In this document: positions 26,687-36,030 of the stretch, piece by piece | Position numbering within the stretch: position 1 is the first letter of the stretch | Layout of the letters: the number at the start of each line of letters is the position of its first letter | From: Parabacteroides distasonis ATCC 8503 | GTDB lineage: Bacteria > Bacteroidota > Bacteroidia > Bacteroidales > Tannerellaceae | Reading direction: 5' to 3' | Assembly: GCF_000012845.1 (NCBI RefSeq) | Contig: NC_009615.1 | Span: 3,186,001 to 3,250,000 of the forward strand | Length of the DNA stretch: 64,000 nucleotides | Position numbers and translations under genes: made by a program | The notes under the pieces: generated by a model | The model's input: the letters and a program-made list of their open reading frames with translations, nothing else | What the model was told of the DNA's origin: nothing | The model's database searches: none

Positions 26687-27397
26687 TTATTCTTTTACGA
26701 TGTCAAGCAACTCAACCTCGAACTTCAATACGCTGTTCGGTTTGATATCTTGTCCTGCGCCACGTTCGCCATAAGCCAACTCAGCCGGGATCCAGAAGAT
26801 ATATTTAGAACCGACCGGCATGATCTGCAAGCCCTCAGTCCAGCCCTTGATTACTTGGCCAACACCGAACTCAGCCGGCTCGCCACGATCCACGGAGCTA
26901 TCAAACTTAGTACCGTCCAATAGAGTTCCGGTATAATGAACTTTTACCTTATCGGTAGCGGTTGGCTTCGCGCCTGTACCTTCTTTCTCTACCTTATATT
27001 GCAAGCCGCTCTCAGTCGTGATAACGCCTTCTTTTGTCTTATTCTCCGCCAAGAACTTATCACCCTCTTCTTTTGTCTTCTTAGCCTCGCGAGCCTGAGC
27101 CTCTACGAAGTAAGTCTGCAAATATTGTTGAGCCTGTTGCGGATTCATCTTCATCGCAGAAGAATCCCCTTTGATAGCTTGGATAAAACCAGCGATCAAA
27201 TCATCTACGTTAGCCTCGCCACCCGGCAAAGTCTTTAAGTTTTCCTTATAACCGGCACCTGTGCTGATACCAATAGCGTAGCTTGCGCTATCGATGGAAG
27301 TCTTCAAGCTCGCGCTTTTGTGAGAATCACCGCAAGAGGTGAAAGATGCGCCCATTGCTACAATCACTGTAGCGACTAATACACTTAACTTTTTCAT
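26687..27397 (-). CDS. FKBP-type peptidyl-prolyl isomerase lipoprotein
   Basis: A 236-residue protein with a lipoprotein signal (lipobox SFTSC, Cys22) and two parts: an N-terminal helical FKBP_N-like dimerisation region (about 30-120) and a C-terminal FKBP domain with VKVHYTGTLLDGTKFDSS and GWTEGLQIMPVGSKYIFWIP. It should help protein folding in the cell envelope. It is 20 bp after a paralogous cytoplasmic FKBP gene, so the two form an operon covering both compartments. Confidence 0.93.
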   Translation of the reverse strand: MKKLSVLVATVIVAMGASFTSCGDSHKSASLKTSIDSASYAIGISTGAGYKENLKTLPGGEANVDDLIAGFIQAIKGDSSAMKMNPQQAQQYLQTYFVEAQAREAKKTKEEGDKFLAENKTKEGVITTESGLQYKVEKEGTGAKPTATDKVKVHYTGTLLDGTKFDSSVDRGEPAEFGVGQVIKGWTEGLQIMPVGSKYIFWIPAELAYGERGAGQDIKPNSVLKFEVELLDIVKE

Positions 27398-27417
27398 TTT
27401 TCTTTAACTCTTATATA

Positions 27418-28005
27418 TTATTTTTCGATATCTAATAACTCAACGTCGAAGATCAATGTACTATTCGGCTCGATAGCCTCACCTGCCCCACGCTCGCCAT
27501 AAGCAAGGTTAGACGGGATAAACAATCTCCATTTAGAACCGACCGGCATCAACTGCAAGGCCTCTACCCATCCCGGGATTACCTGTGAAACACCGAATAC
27601 GGCAGGCTCGCCTCTCTGTACGGAGCTATCAAACACCTGACCGTTGATTAACGTACCGTGATAGTGGCATTTTACCTTATCGTTCGCCGTAGGTTTAGCG
27701 CCTGTACCATTCTTCAGCACCTCGTATTGCAAACCGCTAGGCAACTCTACCACACCAGCCTTATGCTTATTGATAGTAAGGAACTCCTCACCGGCTTTCT
27801 TATTGATTTCCAGTTTCTCTTGTTGAAGCTTCATGAAGTAATCATTGATCACTTGTTTTGCCTCATCATAACTAAGAGCAGGTTTTGCCTCTGTTAAGAC
27901 GTCATTCAATCCCTGTACAAAATCTTCCACTTGAAGATCCTTGATGCCTGAGTTCTGGAAATTATTTCCGATACTTAAGCCAAGCGCATAACTTACTTTA
28001 TCCAT
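27418..28005 (-). CDS. FKBP-type peptidyl-prolyl isomerase, no signal peptide
   Basis: A 195-residue FklB/Mip-type protein: an N-terminal helical region (SYALGLSIGNNF) and a C-terminal FKBP domain (VKCHYHGTLINGQVFDSS, GWVEALQLMPVGSKWRLFIP). It has no signal sequence and probably acts in the cytoplasm. It is the first gene of the pair and is closely related to the lipoprotein paralog downstream, indicating a tandem duplication. Confidence 0.92.
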   Translation of the reverse strand: MDKVSYALGLSIGNNFQNSGIKDLQVEDFVQGLNDVLTEAKPALSYDEAKQVINDYFMKLQQEKLEINKKAGEEFLTINKHKAGVVELPSGLQYEVLKNGTGAKPTANDKVKCHYHGTLINGQVFDSSVQRGEPAVFGVSQVIPGWVEALQLMPVGSKWRLFIPSNLAYGERGAGEAIEPNSTLIFDVELLDIEK

Positions 28006-28036
28006 TCTTTTTTCTTGTTCAACTAATTATAAGCCA

Positions 28037-28044
28037 CAAAAGTA
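28037..28044 (-). promoter_or_regulatory. Candidate -7 box for the FKBP operon
   Basis: TACTTTTG on the minus strand, 32 bp upstream of the ATG at 28005. No clear -33 element. Confidence 0.45.
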
Positions 28045-28139
28045 ATGCTTTTAATCGTATAACAGCATTTTGTAAGAACTTTTTATTTCATTCAAATCTT
28101 TTTAGAACAAACAAAAGACATACATCCTCAGTCTTTTCC

Positions 28140-30302
28140 CTATTCCCCATATAATACGACATTGGTTATCCATGCAAAAACATTGGCTATCAATTTGGAA
28201 GCATCATTATTTATCTCTCCTGAAGTATTATTTATCCGGTTATCTTTTGTACCTCCAGTCCCAGATGAAGAATTCCCCAAATCCGTATCTCCTATATAAA
28301 CGATCCGTCTCGAATAGTCTACTCCTAATACGATACCACCAGCCTTCCCAGTCAAGAGTGGCGTGATTCCTTTTGCCGACTCAGTGTTCAAAAGTATCTC
28401 ACCATGATAGGCATCGTAGTTACGAAATGAGAAACTCGAAGAGACCGGAGTATAAGATCCACTTGTAAAAGGTCCAGTAGAAGTGAAGAAACTATTATCC
28501 GCACTTGATGGAGCTACGGTAAACTCACCATTATTGACAGTCAAAAATTTTATATTGCTATTTCCTCCTAAAAATTCATCGATCAGATATTTACTTACAT
28601 CCGCAGCGTCATAAGAAGCGATTAGCACACGATTCTTTTTTGCATTCAACCAATTATGTACTTTCTTCGCATCTTCATTTCCAAAATAACCATTGCTCAT
28701 ATAATGGACATATACGACATCAAAAGCAGCAAAAAGGGCATCTGTCAATCTATTATTACTAACGTTGGACCGTATCAGATTATACCCTCCACAGACGACA
28801 TTCCCGTTCGGACCGAAATTACTTTGATTATCCAATATGCCTCTTAAACCGTCTGCACGTGCGTCGGGAGGTACCGAAGCAACAATATTAGTACCTAAAC
28901 TGCCTAAGCCGACATTAAATGTCAACAAATTAATTACCGTATTGGCTGCTACGCTATATTTTTGCTTGATCGCCACCAAGATTTTCCACCGATGAGCAGT
29001 AATGACAAAGTTCTGGACCGGCCCAGCATCGCCAGACATATTATTCTGTAAGGCCGTTACAACTAACTGGCTGCCGTCCAGATTCTTTTCTACGGTAAAA
29101 TAATCATTTGACAATGATTGCCCCTCACTTCCAATCGGCATACCATTCTCATCCGCCCACTGTAATGTGTAGTCGGACAAGTCGGTAAACACCTCTATAG
29201 TAGCTTTAGAACCAGCCTTATTCTTCAATATGATTTCACGGGAGGAAACTCCGAAATGATGCTCTCCGTCAAAAGACATATCGATCGTATTATCATCCCA
29301 TTGTCGCACTTCTGCCACAATATGTGCAGACTGATTGTTCGCCGCATCGTCAGGATTATCCCATCCGGGAGCGGAAACCTTTTTCACATTAAATATATAT
29401 TTGTGATTACGCAAGATTTGCCCAAAAGCATTCTCTTTATTGTCCGGGTCAAAATCCATACGATAATAACTCATCTTTTCACTTCCATTATAGTAACCGC
29501 CTACAACGATACACGTCGCACTGCTCACCCGGTCGCCTTCGGCTGGAGAACTGACCTCCGGCAAATAAAGTTGTGCGGAGAATTCATTCCGATCCTCCTC
29601 TGAGACCGAAAACATACGGCTGCTTACATTTGCCATACTTCCGTCGGGAACGCTTGGTGTCGTTACTTTCATAGAACCCGTTTCATTGGGAATCACTTGC
29701 AGCGAATTATTAGCACGATATGCTTTTACTCCCGCCAGTTTAAAATTTGCAGCTTCGGTAGCAACAACATCCACACGGGCTATGGAGCGCAACATCTTTA
29801 TCCCGGTGATTTCTTGCATTTCGGTGGATGACAGTCCGGCAGGAAATTTATATTCGCCATACATCGGGAAATTGGAAACTAAATTATCAAACTCCCGATT
29901 TATCTTCTTTTTTACGACCTCTTTACTATCGTCCAACGACGGTTCATTGGAAACAACAGTTTCGTCAGTATTTGCCAAAATAAGCAATTCCACAGGCAAG
30001 GAGGTTGATTTCAGAAGTACCGTGAATGTTGTTTGTGCCATATTACTACTGATAGATATGCCAGGTACCCGATACCGGTATTTCTGGTCCTCAAATACCA
30101 ATACCTGAACTTCACTAATCAAAGACTCATGAGTGGGCTGATCAATCTCAGCTTTTGTCTTAGAATAAACGGTAGAAGACGGACTCGTTATTACCAATCT
30201 CATTTTTATACCACCTACATCATTTCCGACAGATATCCCTGTCTCGTCATTACAGGATATAAAAAAAAGAAAAACGACCAGGATATATATAAATTTTCTC
30301 AT
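28140..30302 (-). CDS. Fimbrial tip-like lipoprotein (Mfa/FimA-related, DUF4906-like) with ThuA-like C-terminal region
   Basis: A 720-residue lipoprotein (lipobox FFISC, Cys17). Residues about 30-330 resemble the Bacteroidales fimbrillin superfamily (SEVQVLVFEDQKYRYRV, YGEYKFPAG, MLRSIARVDVV, NHKYIFNVKKV). A central beta-rich region follows. The last ~250 residues look different: alternating strands and helices (VVYVHYMSNGYFGNEDAKKV, NRVLIASYDAADVSKYLIDE) suggest a ThuA/amidotransferase-like or vWA-like fold, possibly an adhesin head. It is divergent from the two other fimbrial genes by 189 bp. The exact role, tip adhesin or accessory subunit, is inferred. Confidence 0.7.
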   Translation of the reverse strand: MRKFIYILVVFLFFISCNDETGISVGNDVGGIKMRLVITSPSSTVYSKTKAEIDQPTHESLISEVQVLVFEDQKYRYRVPGISISSNMAQTTFTVLLKSTSLPVELLILANTDETVVSNEPSLDDSKEVVKKKINREFDNLVSNFPMYGEYKFPAGLSSTEMQEITGIKMLRSIARVDVVATEAANFKLAGVKAYRANNSLQVIPNETGSMKVTTPSVPDGSMANVSSRMFSVSEEDRNEFSAQLYLPEVSSPAEGDRVSSATCIVVGGYYNGSEKMSYYRMDFDPDNKENAFGQILRNHKYIFNVKKVSAPGWDNPDDAANNQSAHIVAEVRQWDDNTIDMSFDGEHHFGVSSREIILKNKAGSKATIEVFTDLSDYTLQWADENGMPIGSEGQSLSNDYFTVEKNLDGSQLVVTALQNNMSGDAGPVQNFVITAHRWKILVAIKQKYSVAANTVINLLTFNVGLGSLGTNIVASVPPDARADGLRGILDNQSNFGPNGNVVCGGYNLIRSNVSNNRLTDALFAAFDVVYVHYMSNGYFGNEDAKKVHNWLNAKKNRVLIASYDAADVSKYLIDEFLGGNSNIKFLTVNNGEFTVAPSSADNSFFTSTGPFTSGSYTPVSSSFSFRNYDAYHGEILLNTESAKGITPLLTGKAGGIVLGVDYSRRIVYIGDTDLGNSSSGTGGTKDNRINNTSGEINNDASKLIANVFAWITNVVLYGE

Positions 30303-30491
30303 GATGCATTTTTCAGATAGAACACAAATCCTCCTCCCTTTGTTCCATCAACCAAACTCATTGTCTTTTAAAGAATTTCCATTTCCCAAGAAAATATAAC
30401 TATTTGGACAGAACGGGTGTTCTATAGGACAACCGGGCCAAACCGGATGAATTAAATAATAATATAAGTATTCACTAAAAAATATAGGCAT

Positions 30492-31883
30492 ATGAAAACA
30501 AACAATTTGTATATTACGTTATTTGCGGCATTAGCTATCACTGCATGCAGTAAAGATAACGAGCTTCCTCAAGGATCTGCTAAAGACCCGAATGCCGATA
30601 TGCCGGACGCATATACCTCTATCGCTATCAATATTCCCCACACCACTATGACGAAAGCCGCTTCGGGCCGTGCCATTGATCAGGGAATAGCGGACGAGAA
30701 CAAGGTCAAGACCTTACATGTATTTATCTACGATACCGATGCCCCAAATACTCCGACAGTTGCCGAATTTACGGTAGACGACAATTCTCTTGCCCCCAAA
30801 TCTCCCGGTAGCTCCACTTGGGTAACAAACAGAGCTATCAAAACTAAAAAAGCCGATAAATATATTTTTGCAGCAGTGAACCTCAATACAGATATGGTCA
30901 ACTATATCACAGCCAATGGACTCGGATCATTCAGTTACAATCAATTTGCCCAAGAAATCTCGCAACTGGCAGATCTGACAAATGGCTTTGTCATGTTCAA
31001 CACGAGTTATCCGGAAAGTACCCCGGCTGCAAACTTATATGAAAATGAAAGCCTTGCCCAAACGAATCGCATGGCTATACCGGTTTCCCGCGTTGTAGCG
31101 AAAGCAGCAGTATTCAAAGCTAATGACTTTGTTGTAAACGGAGGAGGAAACATGACGGAGATAAAATTCGGTTGGAGGAACTTGAATAAAAAGTTCTATT
31201 TCATACAGGATAAAAGAGACGGGATTATCAAGGACTATAATTGGGAAAATTATTCCGTATCGGATTTCGAAAGAGGGTCGGACGCCATAAACACCTATAC
31301 TTCAACGGACGATCCGGTCACTTTTTCCTACGCACCTGAGAACTCATTCAAATACAGCTTGGATCAAACAGAAGTAAACGGAACGACTTTTATTAGTGTC
31401 AGCGGAGTGTTTACGCCAGATAAAGTAATATCGACTTCAAATCCCAGCCCAACCCAACCGGCAGATTTTGCGATTATCAGTAATCCCAATAATTCCGACA
31501 AAACATTCTATGTAGTCAGAACAGCCGACGGTATTGCCAACTATTTTGTAAATGGGACTATAGCACAACAATATGCCGATCTTTGCAGTAAAAATACTCC
31601 GGGGATGCCTCTTTACAACGGAACATACATATTGAATGAGAATACATTTACAAATGGTATCTGTTACTTCCACATTTTCGTCAATGCCAATGCTACGTCA
31701 CCTCAAGCACCTTATAACGTTTACCGGAATCAGTATTTTAAGGTAAACATCCATAGCATACAAGCTCCGGGAAATCCTTCAGACAATTTCGATACCGGAG
31801 AGGTGATTAAATCAGAAACATGGATAAGTACTGATATAGAAATAACTCCATGGGAAGTCTATGAAGAAGACTATGATCTATAG
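30492..31883 (+). CDS. Major fimbrial subunit (Mfa1/FimA-type fimbrillin)
   Basis: A 463-residue lipoprotein (lipobox AITAC, Cys19). The region after the lipid site has the fimbrillin pattern: TMTKAASGRAIDQG, KVKTLHVFIYDTD, ANRAIKTKKADKYIFAAVN-like strands, then RMAIPVSRVVAKAAVF. In P. gingivalis, Mfa1/FimA prepilins travel as lipoproteins, are cut by gingipains after an Arg and polymerise by strand exchange; the same mode is likely here. The C-terminal part ends WISTDIEITPWEVYEEDYDL, typical of the polymerising strand region. The anchor gene follows 36 bp later. Confidence 0.83.
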   Translation: MKTNNLYITLFAALAITACSKDNELPQGSAKDPNADMPDAYTSIAINIPHTTMTKAASGRAIDQGIADENKVKTLHVFIYDTDAPNTPTVAEFTVDDNSLAPKSPGSSTWVTNRAIKTKKADKYIFAAVNLNTDMVNYITANGLGSFSYNQFAQEISQLADLTNGFVMFNTSYPESTPAANLYENESLAQTNRMAIPVSRVVAKAAVFKANDFVVNGGGNMTEIKFGWRNLNKKFYFIQDKRDGIIKDYNWENYSVSDFERGSDAINTYTSTDDPVTFSYAPENSFKYSLDQTEVNGTTFISVSGVFTPDKVISTSNPSPTQPADFAIISNPNNSDKTFYVVRTADGIANYFVNGTIAQQYADLCSKNTPGMPLYNGTYILNENTFTNGICYFHIFVNANATSPQAPYNVYRNQYFKVNIHSIQAPGNPSDNFDTGEVIKSETWISTDIEITPWEVYEEDYDL

Positions 31884-31919
31884 CCCACTATCTATGAATT
31901 CTTAAAATTTATCTGTGAG

Positions 31920-32822
31920 ATGAAAGCCTATTTAAAATGGATAGTATTAATTACATGGTCGTTCACGATGACGAGCTGTATAAAAGAAAATTTACCTGAA
32001 TGCATTCCGGACAATACCGGCATCGTTCTTAAATTCCGGTATCCGACCGGTACAAATACCCAAAGTAACAAAAATGGGGTTGATCGGTTATCTGTATTCA
32101 TTTTTGATGACAAAGGTATTTTCGTTTCACAAATAAATGATTCTCTGATATGGATCGATGATAATTACGAATTGGAACTTCCTTATAAACAAGGAAGTTA
32201 CCAATTTGTAACATGGGCGGGTTATAACGAGGCAACCTACGGAATAACAACATGCATACCGGGTCAAACACATATAGAAGATTTTTTCTTATTCCTGAAA
32301 CGGGATACGGATAACCGAGTTACAGATCAGCCCAAGTTACTATATCATGGGATACACGAGACTGTAGCATTGGATGAACACGAAAAAATGATTGCTTGGA
32401 TAAATCTAAAACAGATTACAAATCATATCCGTGTTATTGCTCATAATTTGGATAAGGACATATCTCATAACATCTATATTGAAGACAACAATGGTAAATA
32501 TGGATATTCATCATTGTTCGCCCATGACGATCCGATTCTTTATATACCTGTTTATATGAGGGTCGCAAAAGAGAGTAATACGTTAACCGCTGATTTCAAT
32601 GTAATGAAACTTGATAAGAACCGGATACCACGTTTACAGATAGTGGATGAAACAAATACAGTTTGCTACGATGAAAACCTTATCGGAGAACTTCTTGGGA
32701 AAAATCCCAATATTAATTTAGAAAATGAACATGATTTTACAATTGAAATATCATTCAATGGTTATAGTCCGATCGATATAAAAATTAACGGTTGGGATAT
32801 AAAAGAAAGCGATGAAATGTAA
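31920..32822 (+). CDS. FimB/Mfa2-family fimbrial anchor lipoprotein
   Basis: A 300-residue lipoprotein (lipobox MTSC, Cys20) with LPECIPDNTGIVLKFRYP and a FimB/Mfa2-like series VDRLSVFIFDDKGIFV, GSYQFVTWAGYN, KMIAWINLKQITNHIRV. In this family the protein remains fixed to the outer membrane, ends polymer growth and anchors the fimbria. It has no obvious polymerising strand. Location directly behind the major subunit supports the role. The stop codon lies in the loop of the following terminator. Confidence 0.85.
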   Translation: MKAYLKWIVLITWSFTMTSCIKENLPECIPDNTGIVLKFRYPTGTNTQSNKNGVDRLSVFIFDDKGIFVSQINDSLIWIDDNYELELPYKQGSYQFVTWAGYNEATYGITTCIPGQTHIEDFFLFLKRDTDNRVTDQPKLLYHGIHETVALDEHEKMIAWINLKQITNHIRVIAHNLDKDISHNIYIEDNNGKYGYSSLFAHDDPILYIPVYMRVAKESNTLTADFNVMKLDKNRIPRLQIVDETNTVCYDENLIGELLGKNPNINLENEHDFTIEISFNGYSPIDIKINGWDIKESDEM

Positions 32823-32838
32823 TTATTCATCGCTTTTT
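32806..32838 (+). terminator. Terminator of the fimbrial operon
   Basis: Arms AAAGCGATGAA (32806-32816) and TTCATCGCTTT (32826-32836) followed by T residues. The left arm is in the coding sequence and the TAA stop is in the loop. Confidence 0.8.
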
Positions 32839-32902
32839 CAAGATAAAGTCGTAACTTCGTAACTATTAATATATACATCTATACATTTTAAACAAGTAAC
32901 AG

Positions 32903-33592
32903 ATGAAAAAGTTAGTCATACTTACCGGAGCGGGAATGAGCGCGGAAAGCGGCATCTCCACTTTCCGTGACTCGGACGGGTTATGGGAGAAATATCGTGT
33001 AGAAGAGGTAGCTACACCAGAAGGCTTCGCCGCTAACCCAAAATTGGTTCTCGACTTCTACAACCAGCGTAGAAGAGAGCTATTGAATACGAAACCTAAC
33101 GCCGGTCACCTCGGCCTAGCCGCCTTGGAGAAAGATTTCGACGTACGGATCATTACCCAGAATATCGATAACTTACATGAACGTGCGGGTAGCAGCCACG
33201 TGATCCATCTGCATGGAGAGTTGATGAAGGCATGCTCCGTAAGGGATCTGGACACGACCTACGATCTATCACCGGAGAACCCGGATATTCATCTGGGTGA
33301 CAAGGACCCTCACGGAAATCAGCTACGTCCTTTCGTCGTATGGTTTGGAGAGGCGGTACCCATGATAGAGCCTTCCATCAAGCTGGTGGAAGATTGTGAT
33401 ATCTTCGTGATTATCGGTACCTCCTTAAACGTCTATCCTGCCGCCGGATTGCTAAACTACGTGCGCCGGGGCCAACCGATCTACTTGATCGACCCGAAAG
33501 ATGTACGTACTTATCGCAACGATATTGAGCATATACAGGCCGGGGCCTCGGAAGGGGTCAAGAGGCTGACCGAGTTGCTTACGCAGAATTAA
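32903..33592 (+). CDS. cobB: NAD-dependent deacylase of the sirtuin family
   Basis: A 229-residue class III type sirtuin. NAD-binding motifs: GAGMSAESGISTFRD, TQNIDNLHERAGS and catalytic His in HLHGEL; GTSLNVYPAA later. The Tyr/Arg pair of FYNQRRRELL matches the acyl-carboxylate pocket of E. coli CobB, suggesting desuccinylase as well as deacetylase activity. The zinc-binding Cys pairs of CobB are absent: only one Cys is found in the segment KACSVRDLDTTYDL. It lies after the fimbrial operon and has its own terminator. Confidence 0.92.
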   Translation: MKKLVILTGAGMSAESGISTFRDSDGLWEKYRVEEVATPEGFAANPKLVLDFYNQRRRELLNTKPNAGHLGLAALEKDFDVRIITQNIDNLHERAGSSHVIHLHGELMKACSVRDLDTTYDLSPENPDIHLGDKDPHGNQLRPFVVWFGEAVPMIEPSIKLVEDCDIFVIIGTSLNVYPAAGLLNYVRRGQPIYLIDPKDVRTYRNDIEHIQAGASEGVKRLTELLTQN

Positions 33593-33638
33593 ACAATTCA
33601 TACACTCATTAGGTCTGACGAAGGCAAGTATAAAAACG

Positions 33639-33682
33639 AAGTCCTCGGCATGCGAACACATTGCCAAGGACTTGTTTTTTTA
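33639..33682 (+). terminator. Terminator after the sirtuin gene
   Basis: Arms AAGTCCTCGGCA (33639-33650) and TGCCAAGGACTT (33662-33673) with one mismatch, followed by GTTTTTTTAT. Confidence 0.85.
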
Positions 33683-33835
33683 TCCGCTTCCATCCTCACG
33701 GAAGTACTTACGGATGAACTTTAATTTATTACTTTAGTATTAATATTAATCCAATTCCCGCCTGTTCATCCGTCACGGATTACTTGGATCGATACCCGCA
33801 CGGGAATCGTATGATTATCTTATTTCGTTTATTTC
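33681..33835 (-). repeat. Duplicated structured 3' flank, copy beside the pseudogene
   Basis: About 155 bp nearly identical to 47746-47899, the region just downstream of the S-layer-like gene. On the minus strand both contain CCCGTGCGGG, ATCCGTGACGGAT and a longer TCCGTA...TACGGAT-like hairpin region. The block was copied together with the end of the gene. Confidence 0.85.
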
Positions 33836-34060
33836 TTATTTCACGATTGCCTTTACAGCTTCCTCGCCGTCAACAGCTACCGCTACGATAGATACGCCTT
33901 CAGCGTCAGCGCCTTCGATAGATGTTACCATATCCTCAGCGTCAGTCTTCTGGTATGCGTTGAAGATCAAGGCACCGTCAGAACCAGTCTTAGCGGCATT
34001 GAATTCAGAGTCGCCACGAGTCAATACCAAACAACCGTTTTGCATCTTCAACCATGCGGC
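33836..34060 (-). pseudogene. Remnant of an S-layer-like gene, C-terminal end only
   Basis: About 75 codons related to the last ~115 residues of the protein at 47900-51349: AWLKMQNGCLVLT against AWLKMHNGCLVIT, then SDGALIFNAYQ and the identical end VAVAVDGEEAVKAIVK. A stretch of about 40 residues present in the intact gene (from VIAGNGT to PAGI) is missing internally, and the 5' part of the gene is gone. The break lies next to an 18-bp palindrome (34066-34083) that also lies upstream of the intact gene. An ATG-started reading frame remains but has no signal peptide, so a product is unlikely to work. Confidence 0.85.
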
Positions 34061-34065
34061 GTAAG

Positions 34066-34083
34066 AATGTACGCACGTACATT
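34066..34083. repeat. 18-bp palindrome AATGTACG-CA-CGTACATT
   Basis: Perfect arms around CA. It recurs with one change at 51653-51670, upstream of the intact S-layer-like gene, and here abuts the truncated gene end. Confidence 0.75.
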
Positions 34084-34764
34084 AAAAGCAGCTTATTTCC
34101 CACTTCCAATAATCTATTTATTATTTACTCTCAACACAGACTATTTCGCTCTAAGTTATTTATCTAATGCCGGAATACTTTCAGTGTAAGCCTGTTTTGA
34201 GACAGGTTATATTCAGCAAGAATCCACCTGTCAGTAAAACAACAGTTATACAATCCTTTTGACTGAAATAAAGCGCATATCGTGACATAGCCTATTCGTA
34301 AAAGAGGCAAGATAATGGGAAAAAGGAGGTTGTAAGCGGCGTTTTATGCGGCAAAGTACTACTTTTTACACACGAGTATCGACAAAAGCCTACGCTATCG
34401 GTCGTGTTTGGCAACGCCAATAGTGCCGTTGGGCATCGTGAATAGTCAAGAATAGGGTCGTGAACTATCAAGAATAGCCATCATAACCCTGTCACTTCCC
34501 TATCGTAACCCATTGAGATAGGTTTTTCATCCCATAAAATAGGAATTAGGATGAGCTAGTTTCGCTAGAACAAAAGAGCATCTTTTGATATCCAACTATC
34601 CAACAAGCGATTAAATATATTTTAACTCAAATTTAAGAGTAGACTGTACATTCCCCCGCAATAATCGATTCTACGGGCGTTAAGATTACAAACTGTCAAA
34701 AAGAAAGAACTCGACACTAGGAGCCATTGGCTATCAATTCAGTCAAATAAAACAGCCTCTTTCC
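34084..34764. other. Non-coding region between pseudogene and methylase gene
   Basis: No gene seen. Holds a small hairpin (CCTGT/ACAGG near 34190-34208), unassigned AT-rich sequence and copy B of the ~320-bp element. The methylase gene ends 66 bp after that element. Confidence 0.65.
34380..34699. repeat. Diverged ~320-bp intergenic element, copy B
   Basis: Related to 13850-14170 in order and spacing of conserved blocks. In copy B the short ORF of copy A has lost its start (AGG for ATG) and has in-frame stops, so the conserved thing is DNA or RNA rather than protein. It lies next to the restriction-modification cassette. Confidence 0.75.
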
Positions 34765-36009
34765 TTATTTCTTCTCCAATATGACTATATATTCATTGCA
34801 CATCGTGCTAACCTTCTTCCCTGCCACATTAGTAGGACTTGTTTTGGAAGGCATCCTTTTGTTAGGTATTTCTCTAACAATAGTATCGATATGTGTAAAA
34901 CCATTCTTCTCAAACATTTCAGCAGTAAAGTAATCTAATGGAATTTGAACCCCCTTAACCGTTCTGTTCCCTACGACATAACAAACGACTCCACCACTCT
35001 TTATTACAGACGCGACATTCTTTATAGAACAGCTATAATCATTAAGAAACGAGACCACTTCCAAATTTCTCTTTGGGTCAATGCTCTTTATTTCGTCCAG
35101 TTCAGATTTAATGCTTTTAGTCTCAAAAAGTTCCTCTTTCTGAACTCGTCCCCCCATTAGGAGATTATCTAGTGTTTTAGCATTTTCAAAATTGAACCAT
35201 TCATTTGCCCACCTTGAAAATTGTCCATAAGCAACGGTTGTTCTACTATCGCCATAAGGCGGAGAGGTTACAACCATATCAACACTATTCGGCTGTATTA
35301 TATCGGAAGGGATTTCTATAGTACTATTAAAGTCATAGATACCTATATTACATAGATATTTTATACTATTAAACTCCTCAAGTCCATTTATATTTCTTAT
35401 AACCTTTTCTTCAAACAATCGAAAGACATCCGGTTTGAAGTCTTTAATTTTCTCTTCCTTCATCCTAAACCGCTTAAATTCTCCATTCCTCGTAAACGAC
35501 ACCTCTCTAACAGTCTCGGAAAGAGGAACTTTAAAGAAATCAGCGAAATCCAAAGCCACACATTCATTAATTACTTGATAAATATAAGAAAGGCGCAAAA
35601 GGCTATCTCTGGAATACCAATAAGTATAATTAGAAATATTATCGAAATTCTTATTCTTGACCTTATCTTCAGAATACTCAAAGAACAAGGCTTGCATCAT
35701 TGAAAAAGTATCTCTGATACAAGATAAATCATAATGGGTTGTTTTTACATGGCTCATCAATCTAGCCAATGGATTAAGGTCTGTTCCTATCGCGTTTATA
35801 CCTTTTATAGAAGCCTCAACTAACGATGTACCGCTTCCCATATATGGATCAAAAAGTAGCTCAACTCCATCCTCTGGCCTATATTCCTCTATTAGAGCTC
35901 TTGCTACTTGGGGAATCATCATCGCAGGATACGCATGATAGCAATGAGTAAATTCTTTGGTATCGGCATCCTTAAAGCTCCACCTATTATCAATCGTTCT
36001 TTTGTACAT
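34765..36009 (-). CDS. Type II DNA methyltransferase, probable N4-cytosine type
   Basis: A 414-residue methylase. The AdoMet-binding motif DPYMGSGT is at residues 54-61 and the catalytic motif TSPPYGD near residue 248, so motif I precedes motif IV. The TSPPY form is typical of N4-methylcytosine enzymes. A DNA-recognition region probably lies between or after these motifs. It protects the sites cut by the divergent nuclease. I use the ATG at 36009: the candidate -7 box at 36037-36044 would put an upstream TTG (36039) before the start of transcription. Codon use and low GC differ from the neighbours, consistent with transfer. Confidence 0.88.
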   Translation of the reverse strand: MYKRTIDNRWSFKDADTKEFTHCYHAYPAMMIPQVARALIEEYRPEDGVELLFDPYMGSGTSLVEASIKGINAIGTDLNPLARLMSHVKTTHYDLSCIRDTFSMMQALFFEYSEDKVKNKNFDNISNYTYWYSRDSLLRLSYIYQVINECVALDFADFFKVPLSETVREVSFTRNGEFKRFRMKEEKIKDFKPDVFRLFEEKVIRNINGLEEFNSIKYLCNIGIYDFNSTIEIPSDIIQPNSVDMVVTSPPYGDSRTTVAYGQFSRWANEWFNFENAKTLDNLLMGGRVQKEELFETKSIKSELDEIKSIDPKRNLEVVSFLNDYSCSIKNVASVIKSGGVVCYVVGNRTVKGVQIPLDYFTAEMFEKNGFTHIDTIVREIPNKRMPSKTSPTNVAGKKVSTMCNEYIVILEKK

Positions 36010-36030
36010 ACCTTCCTTACTTATATTATG

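Noticed and set aside
30303..30491. Possible invertible promoter between the divergent fimbrial genes
   Set aside because: Only an imperfect short palindrome (around GTTCTATAGGAC) is visible; there is no pair of longer inverted repeats.
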